Source of the DNA: Peptococcaceae bacterium UBA3933
GTDB taxonomy: Bacteria > Bacillota > Peptococcia > Peptococcales > BICA1-8
Assembly (NCBI GenBank): GCA_002385805.1
Contig: DGEF01000028.1
Coordinates: 1,779 to 12,840 of the forward strand
Direction of reading: 5' to 3'
DNA length: 11,062 nt
The first letter of the stretch is position 1, and the number at the start of each line of letters is the position of its first letter. Positions 1 through 6,309 of the stretch are shown piece after piece. Below the pieces are notes generated by a model. It was not told the DNA's origin. It saw only the letters and a program-made list of their open reading frames with translations, and did no database searches. A program made the translations under genes and the position numbers.

Positions 1-109
1 TATGAAAAAGAATAAGGAAGCTATTTAGGTAGCTTGGGAATATTTTTGGAGAGTAATTACCATAATAACACTGGCAATTATTTTGTGTTTATCATGCCGG
101 GAGGTTGTT

Positions 110-808
110 ATGTTAATTACTCTTTTGCGTACTATAATTCTTTATATTTTAGTTGTTTTGGCTTTAAGAGTAATGGGCAAGCAACAAATTTCCCAATTAC
201 AGCCTTTTGAATTTGTGGTGGCTTTAATGTTAGCGGAACTGGCAACCATTCCTATGCAGGATACGGGTATACCTCTTTTGAAAGGGATTTTGGCTATAGT
301 TATCCTGGTAGCCATGCAGGTAGGAATCTCTTATCTATCTTTGAAGAGTCAGACTTTTCGGAGGGTGATCTCCGGTACCCCTTTGGTCCTGATTGAAAAC
401 GGTAAAATCATGGAGAAAGAGCTGCAAAAAAGCCGTTATAACATTAACGACCTTTTAGAACAGTTGCGAATTAAAAACTATCCTAATATTAATGAGGTGG
501 CTTTTGCTCTTTTAGAAACAAACGGAGAGTTAAGCATTATTCCTAAAGCAGAACAAAAGCCGGTAACGGTTCAAGATTTAAACATTTTTTCTCAAACGGT
601 GCAGTTACCCCTTACTTTGGTAGTAGACGGAGTTGTCCAACAGGACAACTTGCAAAAAAGAGGTTTGAGTGAAGACTGGTTAGTGCAAGAACTACAGAAA
701 TTCGACATTTCTAAACCACGGGACGCACTGATCGCCATTCTAGATACAAGTGGCATTTTTTTTGCCCAACCTAAAGAAAAAAGTATAAACCGGGGTGAAA
801 AAGTTTGA
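110..808 (+). CDS. DUF421 (YetF/YcaP-type) membrane protein
   Basis: Membrane protein of the DUF421 family (Bacillus YetF, YrbG and YdfS; E. coli YcaP). Its biochemical function is not established; some family members are inner-membrane proteins of Bacillus spores. The 232-residue product has three predicted membrane segments, at about residues 1-21, 32-49 and 55-77. Between the first two is the family-typical RVMGKQQISQLQPFEF stretch (20-35). A soluble alpha/beta part follows, with the conserved SRYNINDLLEQLR region (about 109-121) and NEVAFALLETNGELSI (about 128-143). The ATG at 110 is chosen because GGGAGG lies at 99-104 with a 5-nt spacer. The frame stays open upstream to a TTG at 83, but that start has no ribosome site and adds nine atypical residues. 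The stop overlaps the next gene's start, so the two are probably co-transcribed and translationally coupled. Family membership is clear; the cellular role is not. Confidence 0.9.
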   Translation: MLITLLRTIILYILVVLALRVMGKQQISQLQPFEFVVALMLAELATIPMQDTGIPLLKGILAIVILVAMQVGISYLSLKSQTFRRVISGTPLVLIENGKIMEKELQKSRYNINDLLEQLRIKNYPNINEVAFALLETNGELSIIPKAEQKPVTVQDLNIFSQTVQLPLTLVVDGVVQQDNLQKRGLSEDWLVQELQKFDISKPRDALIAILDTSGIFFAQPKEKSINRGEKV

Positions 809-1185
809 GAAAAATTGTTTTGGTATTATTAATAACGACGATTTTTATTATTTTTAGTATTTATTCTGTTAACTACCTAGAAAAAAGTTCTGAGGAATTA
901 ATTACTCAACTGGTAGTAGTTGAAAAAGCTATAAAGCAAAAAGAATGGCATAAGGCCCAGGGGGAGTTGGAACAATTTCGGAGAAATTGGGAAAAGGCAA
1001 AATTTATGTGGTCAATTTTAATTGACCACCGGGAAATCGATAATATTGAGGTAAGTATCGCGCATATCGGATCCTATTTATCAACTCAAAATTTAAGTGA
1101 GATTAGTGCGGAAATTAAAGGGTTATACCTGTTTTTGAAACATATCCCCGAAACAGAAAAAATAAGTTTAGAAAATTTTTTATAG
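805..1185 (+). CDS. DUF4363 small membrane-anchored protein
   Basis: This 126-residue protein resembles the DUF4363 family, whose function is unknown and which is commonly found next to DUF421 genes in Clostridia. One hydrophobic N-terminal segment (about residues 4-21) would act as a membrane anchor or uncleaved signal. The rest is helical and charged, with a tryptophan/lysine-rich KQKEWHKAQ stretch near 45-53, and would probably face outward. The start is a TTG whose last two bases overlap the TGA stop of the DUF421 gene (TTGA at 805-808). GGGG at 792-795 serves as ribosome site with a 9-nt spacer. Such an overlap suggests coupled translation at a fixed ratio to the DUF421 protein, so the two may act as a membrane complex; that is inference. 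The 3' end lies only 14 bp from the convergent glutaredoxin gene, with no terminator visible between them. Confidence 0.82.
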   Translation: MRKIVLVLLITTIFIIFSIYSVNYLEKSSEELITQLVVVEKAIKQKEWHKAQGELEQFRRNWEKAKFMWSILIDHREIDNIEVSIAHIGSYLSTQNLSEISAEIKGLYLFLKHIPETEKISLENFL

Positions 1186-1199
1186 GGCTGGGGTTATCT

Positions 1200-1457
1200 T
1201 TATTTCTCTAGTAATTTTTTATCCAGTTCACCTTTTTTCTCTAAATCATATAAATCATCACAACCTCCGATAAATTCATTGCCAATAAAAATTTGGGGAA
1301 CTGTGTAAAAATTAGTTTCGTTTTTAAGTTTTTCGAGCTTTTCCGGGTCATTAGTCAGATTTATTTCTTGGTAGTCGGCCTTTTTTCTTTCCAGTAAATT
1401 TATAGCTTTGATACAGTAGGGACAAAAATCTTTGGTATAAATAGTTACTTTTTTCAT
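1200..1457 (-). CDS. grxC: Class I (dithiol) glutaredoxin, Grx3-like
   Basis: An 85-residue thioredoxin-fold disulfide reductase that reduces disulfides or mixed disulfides of proteins and small thiols in the cytoplasm. The length is the family's usual one. The dithiol active site CPYC is at residues 12-15, the cis-proline loop TVP at 52-54, and the thiol-ligand GGCDDLY motif at 64-70. The third cysteine, Cys66, matches the extra cysteine of E. coli Grx3. The ATG (complement of 1455-1457) has a strong AGGAGG site (complement of 1467-1472) with a 9-nt spacer. Many Clostridia lack glutathione, so the physiological reductant is uncertain; another low-molecular-weight thiol or a thioredoxin reductase is possible. 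The gene is divergent from the pyridine nucleotide-disulfide oxidoreductase at 1720, which suggests shared redox control. The specific symbol is a best match by motif; NrdH-type redoxin is the main alternative. Confidence 0.9.
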   Translation of the reverse strand: MKKVTIYTKDFCPYCIKAINLLERKKADYQEINLTNDPEKLEKLKNETNFYTVPQIFIGNEFIGGCDDLYDLEKKGELDKKLLEK

Positions 1458-1488
1458 TAATCCGGTCCTCCTTTAAGTCTATGCAGGC

Positions 1489-1521
1489 ATAATATACTTT
1501 CATCATATAGAAAATTATCAA
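1489..1521 (-). promoter_or_regulatory. Weak candidate promoter for the glutaredoxin gene
   Basis: Read on the minus strand, TTGATA (complement of 1516-1521) resembles a sigma-A -35 box. TATATT (complement of 1491-1496, 19-nt spacer) or TATTAT (complement of 1489-1494, 21-nt spacer) could serve as -10. Both spacings exceed the 17-nt optimum and the DNA is AT-rich, so this is only a plausible site. Confidence 0.3.
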
Positions 1522-1597
1522 CACTTTTTTAGAGCACTAATATTTTATAACATTAATGAAAACAAAATTCAATAGTAAGAAAAAGTACGAAAAGGGT

Positions 1598-1633
1598 TGA
1601 ATTATAACAGGTATTAAATATTTATATAATTCA
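1598..1633. repeat. Perfect 9-bp inverted repeat upstream of the disulfide oxidoreductase gene
   Basis: TGAATTATA at 1598-1606 and its exact reverse complement TATAATTCA at 1625-1633 are separated by 18 nt. The arms are about 2.5 helical turns apart centre to centre. The right arm overlaps the position where the -35 element of the candidate promoter at 1628-1656 would lie, so a DNA-binding regulator could block RNA polymerase there. The surrounding DNA is very AT-rich, so chance similarity is a real alternative. No known operator consensus is assigned. Confidence 0.4.
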
Positions 1634-1656
1634 TAAATGTTTAAATACTATATAAT
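1628..1656 (+). promoter_or_regulatory. Candidate promoter for the CoA-disulfide reductase-like gene
   Basis: A perfect TATAAT -10 hexamer lies at 1651-1656. The -35 position at 17-nt spacing (AATTCA, 1628-1633) is poor, which fits a regulated or activator-dependent promoter. A start near 1663 would give a leader of about 57 nt. A second TATAAT at 1625-1630 and a TTGAAT at 1597-1602 are alternatives: TTGAAT with an 18-nt spacer pairs with TTTATA at 1621-1626. The choice cannot be made from sequence alone. Confidence 0.35.
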
Positions 1657-1719
1657 ATAACTTGAAAAGGTATGTGCTTGTTTGTGAAATCTGAAACAAA
1701 TTATGAGGAGATGAAAGTG

Positions 1720-3396
1720 ATGGATGAACTCAAAATTGTCGTGATCGGTGGAGTGGCCTGTGGCCCTAAGGCAGCAGCCAGAGCCCGGAGATGTAACCCG
1801 AAGGCAAAAATCACCCTTGTGGAAAAAGGGGATTGGTTGTCTTATGGAGGCTGTGGTCTTCCCTATTATCTCGGTTCTGTTGTTAAAGAATTAAAGGATT
1901 TAATGGCAACTTCCTGGGAAGCGGTGCGTACTCCGGCATTTTTTAAATATGCTAAAGATATAGATGTTTTACTGGGCTGGGAAGCCGTAAAAATTGACCG
2001 GGATAATAAACAGGTTATTTTAAAAAGGACAGATAACGGAGAAAGTAAAGTCTTACCTTACGACAAATTAGTCTTGGCTACGGGAGCCGAGCCTTGGACA
2101 CCTCCTATTGAAGGTAAAGAATTACAGGGTGTCTTTGGATTGAAAACTCCTCAAGATGCAATGGATATCAAAGATTTTTTACTTAATAATGCGGTGGAAA
2201 AGGTAATAGTTGTAGGTGCAGGTTTAATTGGCTTAGAAGCCGGCGAAGCTTTTGCTAACTGGGGTATGGAAGTTACTTTTGTGGAAATGCAAGACCAAGT
2301 GCTACCTTTATTATTAGACCGGGATATGGCTCAAGTTTTAGAAAAATACCTTACAGAGGAAGGATTAACTGTTTATACGGGGACAAAAGTTGAAAAAATA
2401 GTTGGCCAAGACGGTAAAGTACAAGGGGTACAAACTGATAAAGGATTTTTGGAAGGGCAACTGGTCCTTATTGCCACAGGTGTTCGCCCCAGTATTAAAT
2501 TAGCCCAAGAGGCAGGTCTGGTAACGGAGAGAGGTATAGTTGTTAATGAATATTTACAGACAAGTGACCCGGATATTTACGCGGGAGGGGACTGTGTAGT
2601 CTGTACCCAAAGGATTTCCGGTGAAAAGGTCTATGTCCCTCTGGGTTCTACAGCTAATAAACAAGGTCGGATTATTGGAACAAATATAACCGGTGGACAA
2701 GAAGTCTTTCCGGGTGTATTAGGCACCTCAATTTTTAAAATCTTTGATTGGAATGTGGGCAGGACCGGACTTAGTGAAAAACAGGCTCGGGAATTAGGCT
2801 ATGAAGCCGTTGCGGCTATAGTACCCGGCCCTGATAAAGCCCACTTTTTCCCCGGAAAGAAATTAATGATGACTAAGCTTATTGCTGAACAAAAGACAGG
2901 CAAAATTTTAGGGGCCCAATTGATTGGACCAGGAGATATAGCCCGCCGCTTAGATGTGGTAGTGACCGCTATTAGTTTTGGAGCGACTGCTCATGACCTG
3001 GCTAATTTGGATCTGGCCTATGCTCCTCCTTTTAGTCCGGCAATGGATAATATAATTAATGTGGCCAATGCGGTGAAAAATATTATTGACGGAAAGGCCA
3101 AATATATTGATTTTGAAGAATTTAAAGCAAGACTTCATGATGACCAAGTAGTATACCTGGACTTGCGGACAGATGAGGAAAGAAAACAAAAAGAGATTAA
3201 AGCTAAAAATTTACTGCACATACCCTTTGAACAGTTGCGCCAGCGAATCAATGAGGTACCTGAAGATAAAGAGATTTTCGTTTTCTGTATCTTAAGCACT
3301 CGTGCCTATGAAGCTGCCTTAACACTAAATCAGGCCGGTTTTGAGAAAGCCAGGTATATTCAAGGCGGTATTCAGTTTTGGCCTTTAGATAAATGA
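1720..3396 (+). CDS. CoA-disulfide reductase / NADH-dependent persulfide reductase-like flavoprotein with C-terminal rhodanese domain
   Basis: This 558-residue NAD(P)H:FAD oxidoreductase belongs to the CoADR/Npsr/NADH-oxidase group. Such enzymes reduce CoA disulfide, CoA persulfide or polysulfide through one active-site cysteine. The FAD dinucleotide fold is at 6-35 (VVIGGVACGPKAAARA), and the catalytic cysteine is Cys45 in GGCGLPYYLG. ATGAEP is at 120-125, the NAD(P)H fold VVGAGLIGLEAGEAF at 164-178, and the second FAD motif YAGGDC at 287-292. The dimerisation domain runs to about 450, with AYAPPF at 433-438. A rhodanese domain follows at about 463-558 with candidate catalytic Cys523. Its loop reads CILSTRA, whereas canonical loops have glycine at the fourth position. 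The start at 1720 has GAGGAG at 1705-1710 with a 9-nt spacer; the in-frame ATG at 1711 abuts that site and the ATG at 1672 has none. The fusion of both domains suggests persulfide or polysulfide metabolism; exact substrate is unproven. The gene appears monocistronic, ending before a terminator. Confidence 0.9.
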   Translation: MDELKIVVIGGVACGPKAAARARRCNPKAKITLVEKGDWLSYGGCGLPYYLGSVVKELKDLMATSWEAVRTPAFFKYAKDIDVLLGWEAVKIDRDNKQVILKRTDNGESKVLPYDKLVLATGAEPWTPPIEGKELQGVFGLKTPQDAMDIKDFLLNNAVEKVIVVGAGLIGLEAGEAFANWGMEVTFVEMQDQVLPLLLDRDMAQVLEKYLTEEGLTVYTGTKVEKIVGQDGKVQGVQTDKGFLEGQLVLIATGVRPSIKLAQEAGLVTERGIVVNEYLQTSDPDIYAGGDCVVCTQRISGEKVYVPLGSTANKQGRIIGTNITGGQEVFPGVLGTSIFKIFDWNVGRTGLSEKQARELGYEAVAAIVPGPDKAHFFPGKKLMMTKLIAEQKTGKILGAQLIGPGDIARRLDVVVTAISFGATAHDLANLDLAYAPPFSPAMDNIINVANAVKNIIDGKAKYIDFEEFKARLHDDQVVYLDLRTDEERKQKEIKAKNLLHIPFEQLRQRINEVPEDKEIFVFCILSTRAYEAALTLNQAGFEKARYIQGGIQFWPLDK

Positions 3397-3419
3397 AAAT
3401 ATTGGAACTTATTGGTCCC

Positions 3420-3452
3420 GAGAGTCGTCAAATCTAATGACGACTCTTTTTT
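3420..3452 (+). terminator. Intrinsic terminator after the disulfide oxidoreductase gene
   Basis: AGAGTCGTC (3421-3429) pairs perfectly with GACGACTCT (3439-3447) around a 9-nt loop. The stem runs into six T residues (3447-3452). A G-U pair from 3420 could extend it. It lies 24 nt after the stop codon and ends the transcription unit. Confidence 0.93.
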
Positions 3453-3569
3453 AGTACTGTAGGGGAATATAGTAAATCTTGCTAAAAAATCTTGGTAAAA
3501 TTAGGAGGATTAAAAAGAAGGTTGTCGAATTACGAAAAAAGACCTAAATATGAGGAGGGGGAAAGAAGG
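3453..3569 (+). promoter_or_regulatory. Leader region of the SLH protein gene
   Basis: This 117-nt gap must hold the promoter of the SLH gene, since a terminator lies just before it. TATAGT at 3468-3473 is a fair -10 candidate but has no good -35. The leader is purine-rich and carries two ribosome-site-like stretches: AGGAGG at 3503-3508 and GAGGAGGGGG near 3552-3561. Only the second is well placed for the ATG at 3570. No known riboswitch is recognised. Confidence 0.3.
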
Positions 3570-6215
3570 ATGAAAAATGCAGTAAGATATTCAGTTTCGG
3601 TCTTAGTAATAGTACTCTTTTTTTGTTTTATTTTACCTAATGTTGCCTTGAGTCAGTCCTTAAATATTAAATACGGTCATTTTCCTGATGTGGAGAATAA
3701 TCATTGGGCCAAACAAGTTATTACTAAAATGAATTTAAGAGGTGTGGTTGCCGGTATTGAAGAAAAGGGTTTGGTTTATTTTAAACCCGATGAACCTGTA
3801 ACACAACTACAGGCTGTGCTTTTTGCCCTGCGGACTATGGGGTTAGAGAAACAGGTTAATTCTGGTTTGTATTTACCTTTTACTGTTCCCGACTGGGCTA
3901 GGGAGGATGTAATTACTGCTTACGAAGCCGGTTTAATCAGCAGTAATGATTTTGAGGCCAATAAGGAGGCTACCAGAGCCTGGGTGGCCAAACTTTTAAT
4001 CAAAATGATGGACAAAGAAGCAGAATTAGCCGAAGTGGCGGGAGAAATACTTCCCTTTTCTGATAGCTATATTATCCCCGAGGCATATTTAAATTACGTA
4101 AAACTTGCTAATAAGTACGGCTTAATCAGCGGCTATACGGATAACACTTTTAAGCCTAACCAATCAGTAACCAGAGCCCAAATGGTGGCTTTCTTAAGTA
4201 GAGCCGAACAGTACTTGGATATTAAGGCAAATAATCTGGTCATCGGCGAAATTGAAGATATCAAAAGTTCCAATATTACGGTATTTGGTGATGATGGAAT
4301 CAGATATACTTTTATCTATAATATAAGTACTAATATGTATGGACCCAGTGGAGAAATTGGAGGTAGCAGTTTACGTGTAGGGGAAAAAGTTTATCTGTTG
4401 GTGGACGGCAACATCATTAAATATCTGGAAACCAATCCACCTGAACAAAAAACCACAACCTTTTTGGAAGGCAGTATACTTCAAGTATATCCCGAAGAAA
4501 GAACAATCGTCCTTAAAGAAGATAAGGAAGGGAAAATATCTACAGTTTCTTTACTGGCCAATACTACCATTGTCAGAGAAAGTGATAACAAGAGTATAGA
4601 TTTACAAGAGCTAAATAAAGATGTAAAAGTAAGAATCACTTATGATTCCCAGGGGAAACCGGTTAAGGTAACCGTTGTCCATAATATCATTAATACCGGA
4701 ACAGAAGGTATTATCTATGATATTGATACTCAGAACAAGTTAATTACTTTAAAGAAAACTGACGGACTGGTGGCCTATACTTATGATGAGGAAGTAACGG
4801 AGGTAATCTTACCTAATAAACGCTTTGCTGTAATCGACGACCTGAAAAAAGGTGATAAAATTTCTGTGGAAGCTACCTCCACCGGTCTTTTACAAACAAT
4901 TACTTTGCTGGCCTCTGAAGTAGATTTATCTTTAACCGGTATTGTAAAACAAATAAATTTAGGCGATCGGTTTATAACTTATGAAACAGAAGACACAAGA
5001 GAATTAAAAGCACAGTATGTTGATAAAAACGCCTCCGTTGACTTTATGGGGGAAGTGGGTTCTTTTTCCGATATAATGGTAGGAGATAAAATTCAGGTTG
5101 ATGTTAAGGAAGGTGAAATTAAAAAAATCTCTGTAACTAACAGGAAACTTCAGGAAAAATTAACAACCACCGTAGTTGCAGTTGATGATAGCAGTAGAAT
5201 TTTAACCATCCAGGATGCTAACGGAGATTTAAAGGTTTATGAAGTTTCCAATAATGCGGACGTAAGAATCAACGGACGCAAAGCTTATCTCTATGAAATC
5301 AAAAAAGATATGCCTATTGAACTGGAAATCAAAGAAGACAAAATTATATATATAAATGCCAAAAACACTGTTGAAGGTATAGTTTCCAGTTTAAATACGG
5401 CAAATAAAACCATAGAATTAACCTTATCTAACGGGTCGAAAAAAACATATAGTTTGGCCAATAATGCCGTTGCTTATATAGAAGGTATCAATAGTTATAA
5501 ATTGGATAATATTGACCGTGGTGATACAGTAGAAATTCGGCTGGAGGATAATCAAGTCAAGGAAATAAAAGTACAGCGCACATTAATTTATGAGGTGACT
5601 GATGTTTATACAAACTCCAACAGAATCAGAGTAATTGATAAAGATAATGATGCTAAGTACCTGTATTTTTATAATGATGTGGAAATAGAAATCCCGGGTA
5701 TAGCTAATCCACGGGTGAGAGATTTCCAAAAAGGGGATATTATCAAGGCAACTTATTTAGGATTTGAACTACAAAAAGTAGAGATTTCTCCTTTAATCAT
5801 AGGTACGGTTACCTCTGTTGATTCCCAAAACGGAACTTTAACTATCGTTGCCTACGACGGGCGGACCTATAATTTTGAATTCGATGCGAAAAGCAGAGTT
5901 ACAAAAGGCGGTCGTACTTACTATCATCTGGGTACTGTAAATACGGGAGATAGGGTAGTTATAGAAGAAAACCTGGCCGGAAATAAATTCTTTAACATCA
6001 TGGAAAAAGTTAGCGGTAAAATAGGATCTGTCTATAAAAACAAGACAAGGCTTTATCTCCAGATTACCCAGACAAATTGGAAACAGTATGACATGATACC
6101 CACAGCCTATTTACACGCCGGAAATATTGAATTAGGACCGGAAGATTTTAAACTAAATGATGATGTAGATATTTATTTAGTTGATAATAAAGTCTATGAA
6201 GTTGTGAAAAAATAA
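3570..6215 (+). CDS. Secreted S-layer-homology (SLH) protein with about nine tandem beta-rich repeats
   Basis: An 881-residue exported cell-surface protein. The signal peptide (positive MKNAVRYS, hydrophobic core to about residue 26) probably ends near ALS-QS at residues 27-30. Three SLH repeats follow at about 36-90 (FPDVENNHWAKQVI), 104-148 (divergent) and 160-215 (the best conserved, with GLISGYTDNTFKPNQSVTRAQMV spread over 184-206). SLH triplets bind pyruvylated secondary cell-wall polymer, so the protein should be anchored outside the wall. Residues 223-880 consist of about nine degenerate ~74-residue units, beginning near 223, 298, 377, 454, 531, 600, 672, 742 and 814. Each has a G-x-V-x-x-V/I opening strand, a central 'DG/NG' turn followed by a Y/F-rich strand, and an L-x-x-GD-x-V/I near the end. 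These look like small beta-barrels or beta-sandwiches; no catalytic motif is visible. The start at 3570 is preferred because it gives a normal signal peptide and follows GAGGAGGGGG. The frame is open upstream from 3492. The role is probably structural or scaffolding. Confidence 0.88.
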   Translation: MKNAVRYSVSVLVIVLFFCFILPNVALSQSLNIKYGHFPDVENNHWAKQVITKMNLRGVVAGIEEKGLVYFKPDEPVTQLQAVLFALRTMGLEKQVNSGLYLPFTVPDWAREDVITAYEAGLISSNDFEANKEATRAWVAKLLIKMMDKEAELAEVAGEILPFSDSYIIPEAYLNYVKLANKYGLISGYTDNTFKPNQSVTRAQMVAFLSRAEQYLDIKANNLVIGEIEDIKSSNITVFGDDGIRYTFIYNISTNMYGPSGEIGGSSLRVGEKVYLLVDGNIIKYLETNPPEQKTTTFLEGSILQVYPEERTIVLKEDKEGKISTVSLLANTTIVRESDNKSIDLQELNKDVKVRITYDSQGKPVKVTVVHNIINTGTEGIIYDIDTQNKLITLKKTDGLVAYTYDEEVTEVILPNKRFAVIDDLKKGDKISVEATSTGLLQTITLLASEVDLSLTGIVKQINLGDRFITYETEDTRELKAQYVDKNASVDFMGEVGSFSDIMVGDKIQVDVKEGEIKKISVTNRKLQEKLTTTVVAVDDSSRILTIQDANGDLKVYEVSNNADVRINGRKAYLYEIKKDMPIELEIKEDKIIYINAKNTVEGIVSSLNTANKTIELTLSNGSKKTYSLANNAVAYIEGINSYKLDNIDRGDTVEIRLEDNQVKEIKVQRTLIYEVTDVYTNSNRIRVIDKDNDAKYLYFYNDVEIEIPGIANPRVRDFQKGDIIKATYLGFELQKVEISPLIIGTVTSVDSQNGTLTIVAYDGRTYNFEFDAKSRVTKGGRTYYHLGTVNTGDRVVIEENLAGNKFFNIMEKVSGKIGSVYKNKTRLYLQITQTNWKQYDMIPTAYLHAGNIELGPEDFKLNDDVDIYLVDNKVYEVVKK
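4236..6209 (+). repeat. Coding region for nine degenerate ~74-residue protein repeats
   Basis: The C-terminal three quarters of the SLH protein repeats at the amino-acid level. Start-to-start spacing is about 75, 79, 77, 77, 69, 72, 70 and 72 residues. Similarity is confined to a strand pattern and a few glycine/aspartate turns (for example KKGDKISV, MVGDKIQV, DRGDTVEI, QKGDIIKA, NTGDRVVI). The DNA itself is not obviously repeated, pointing to old duplications. The period was judged by eye. Confidence 0.7.
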
Positions 6216-6222
6216 GGTATTC

Positions 6223-6254
6223 AAAAAAATAGACGGTATTCCGTCTATTTTTTT
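6223..6254 (+). terminator. Strong intrinsic terminator after the SLH gene
   Basis: AAAAAAATAGACGG (6223-6236) pairs perfectly with CCGTCTATTTTTTT (6241-6254) around a TATT loop. This gives a 14-bp stem ending in a seven-T run. Because the arm is A-rich on one side and T-rich on the other, it could work in both directions, but the opposite strand has no gene ending here. Confidence 0.95.
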
Positions 6255-6259
6255 GGTCA

Positions 6260-6287
6260 AAATAAGGGTAGAAAATAACCTTTATTT
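6260..6287. repeat. 10-bp imperfect inverted repeat upstream of the helicase gene
   Basis: AAATAAGGGT (6260-6269) can pair with ACCTTTATTT (6278-6287) around an 8-nt loop, with one G-U pair. It lies between the SLH terminator and the helicase ribosome site. It could be an operator, or an RNA hairpin if transcription starts upstream. A TATAAT at 6290-6295 follows directly, but starting from it would place the RNA 5' end inside the ribosome site. Confidence 0.4.
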
Positions 6288-6309
6288 ACTATAATTTTAA
6301 GGAGGAAAA

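Noticed and set aside
18..35. Hairpin AAGCTA/TAGCTT near the left edge, possibly a terminator of an upstream gene
   Set aside because: The stem is only 6 bp and the T run (43-47) is separated from it by several bases. All three plus frames close within the first 28 bases, so no upstream gene end can be identified with confidence.
2950..3189. Open frame on the minus strand inside the flavoprotein gene
   Set aside because: It lies fully within a well-supported gene, has no ribosome site and encodes no recognisable protein; similar antisense frames at 6618-6887 and 8696-8890 were rejected for the same reason.
3492..3569. Upstream TTG start for the SLH protein
   Set aside because: It would add 26 highly charged residues in front of a normal signal peptide, and the ribosome-site match is far better for the ATG at 3570.
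6290..6295. TATAAT as the -10 box of the helicase promoter
   Set aside because: A start 6-7 nt downstream would fall within the AAGGAGG ribosome site, and no -35 box lies at a suitable distance.
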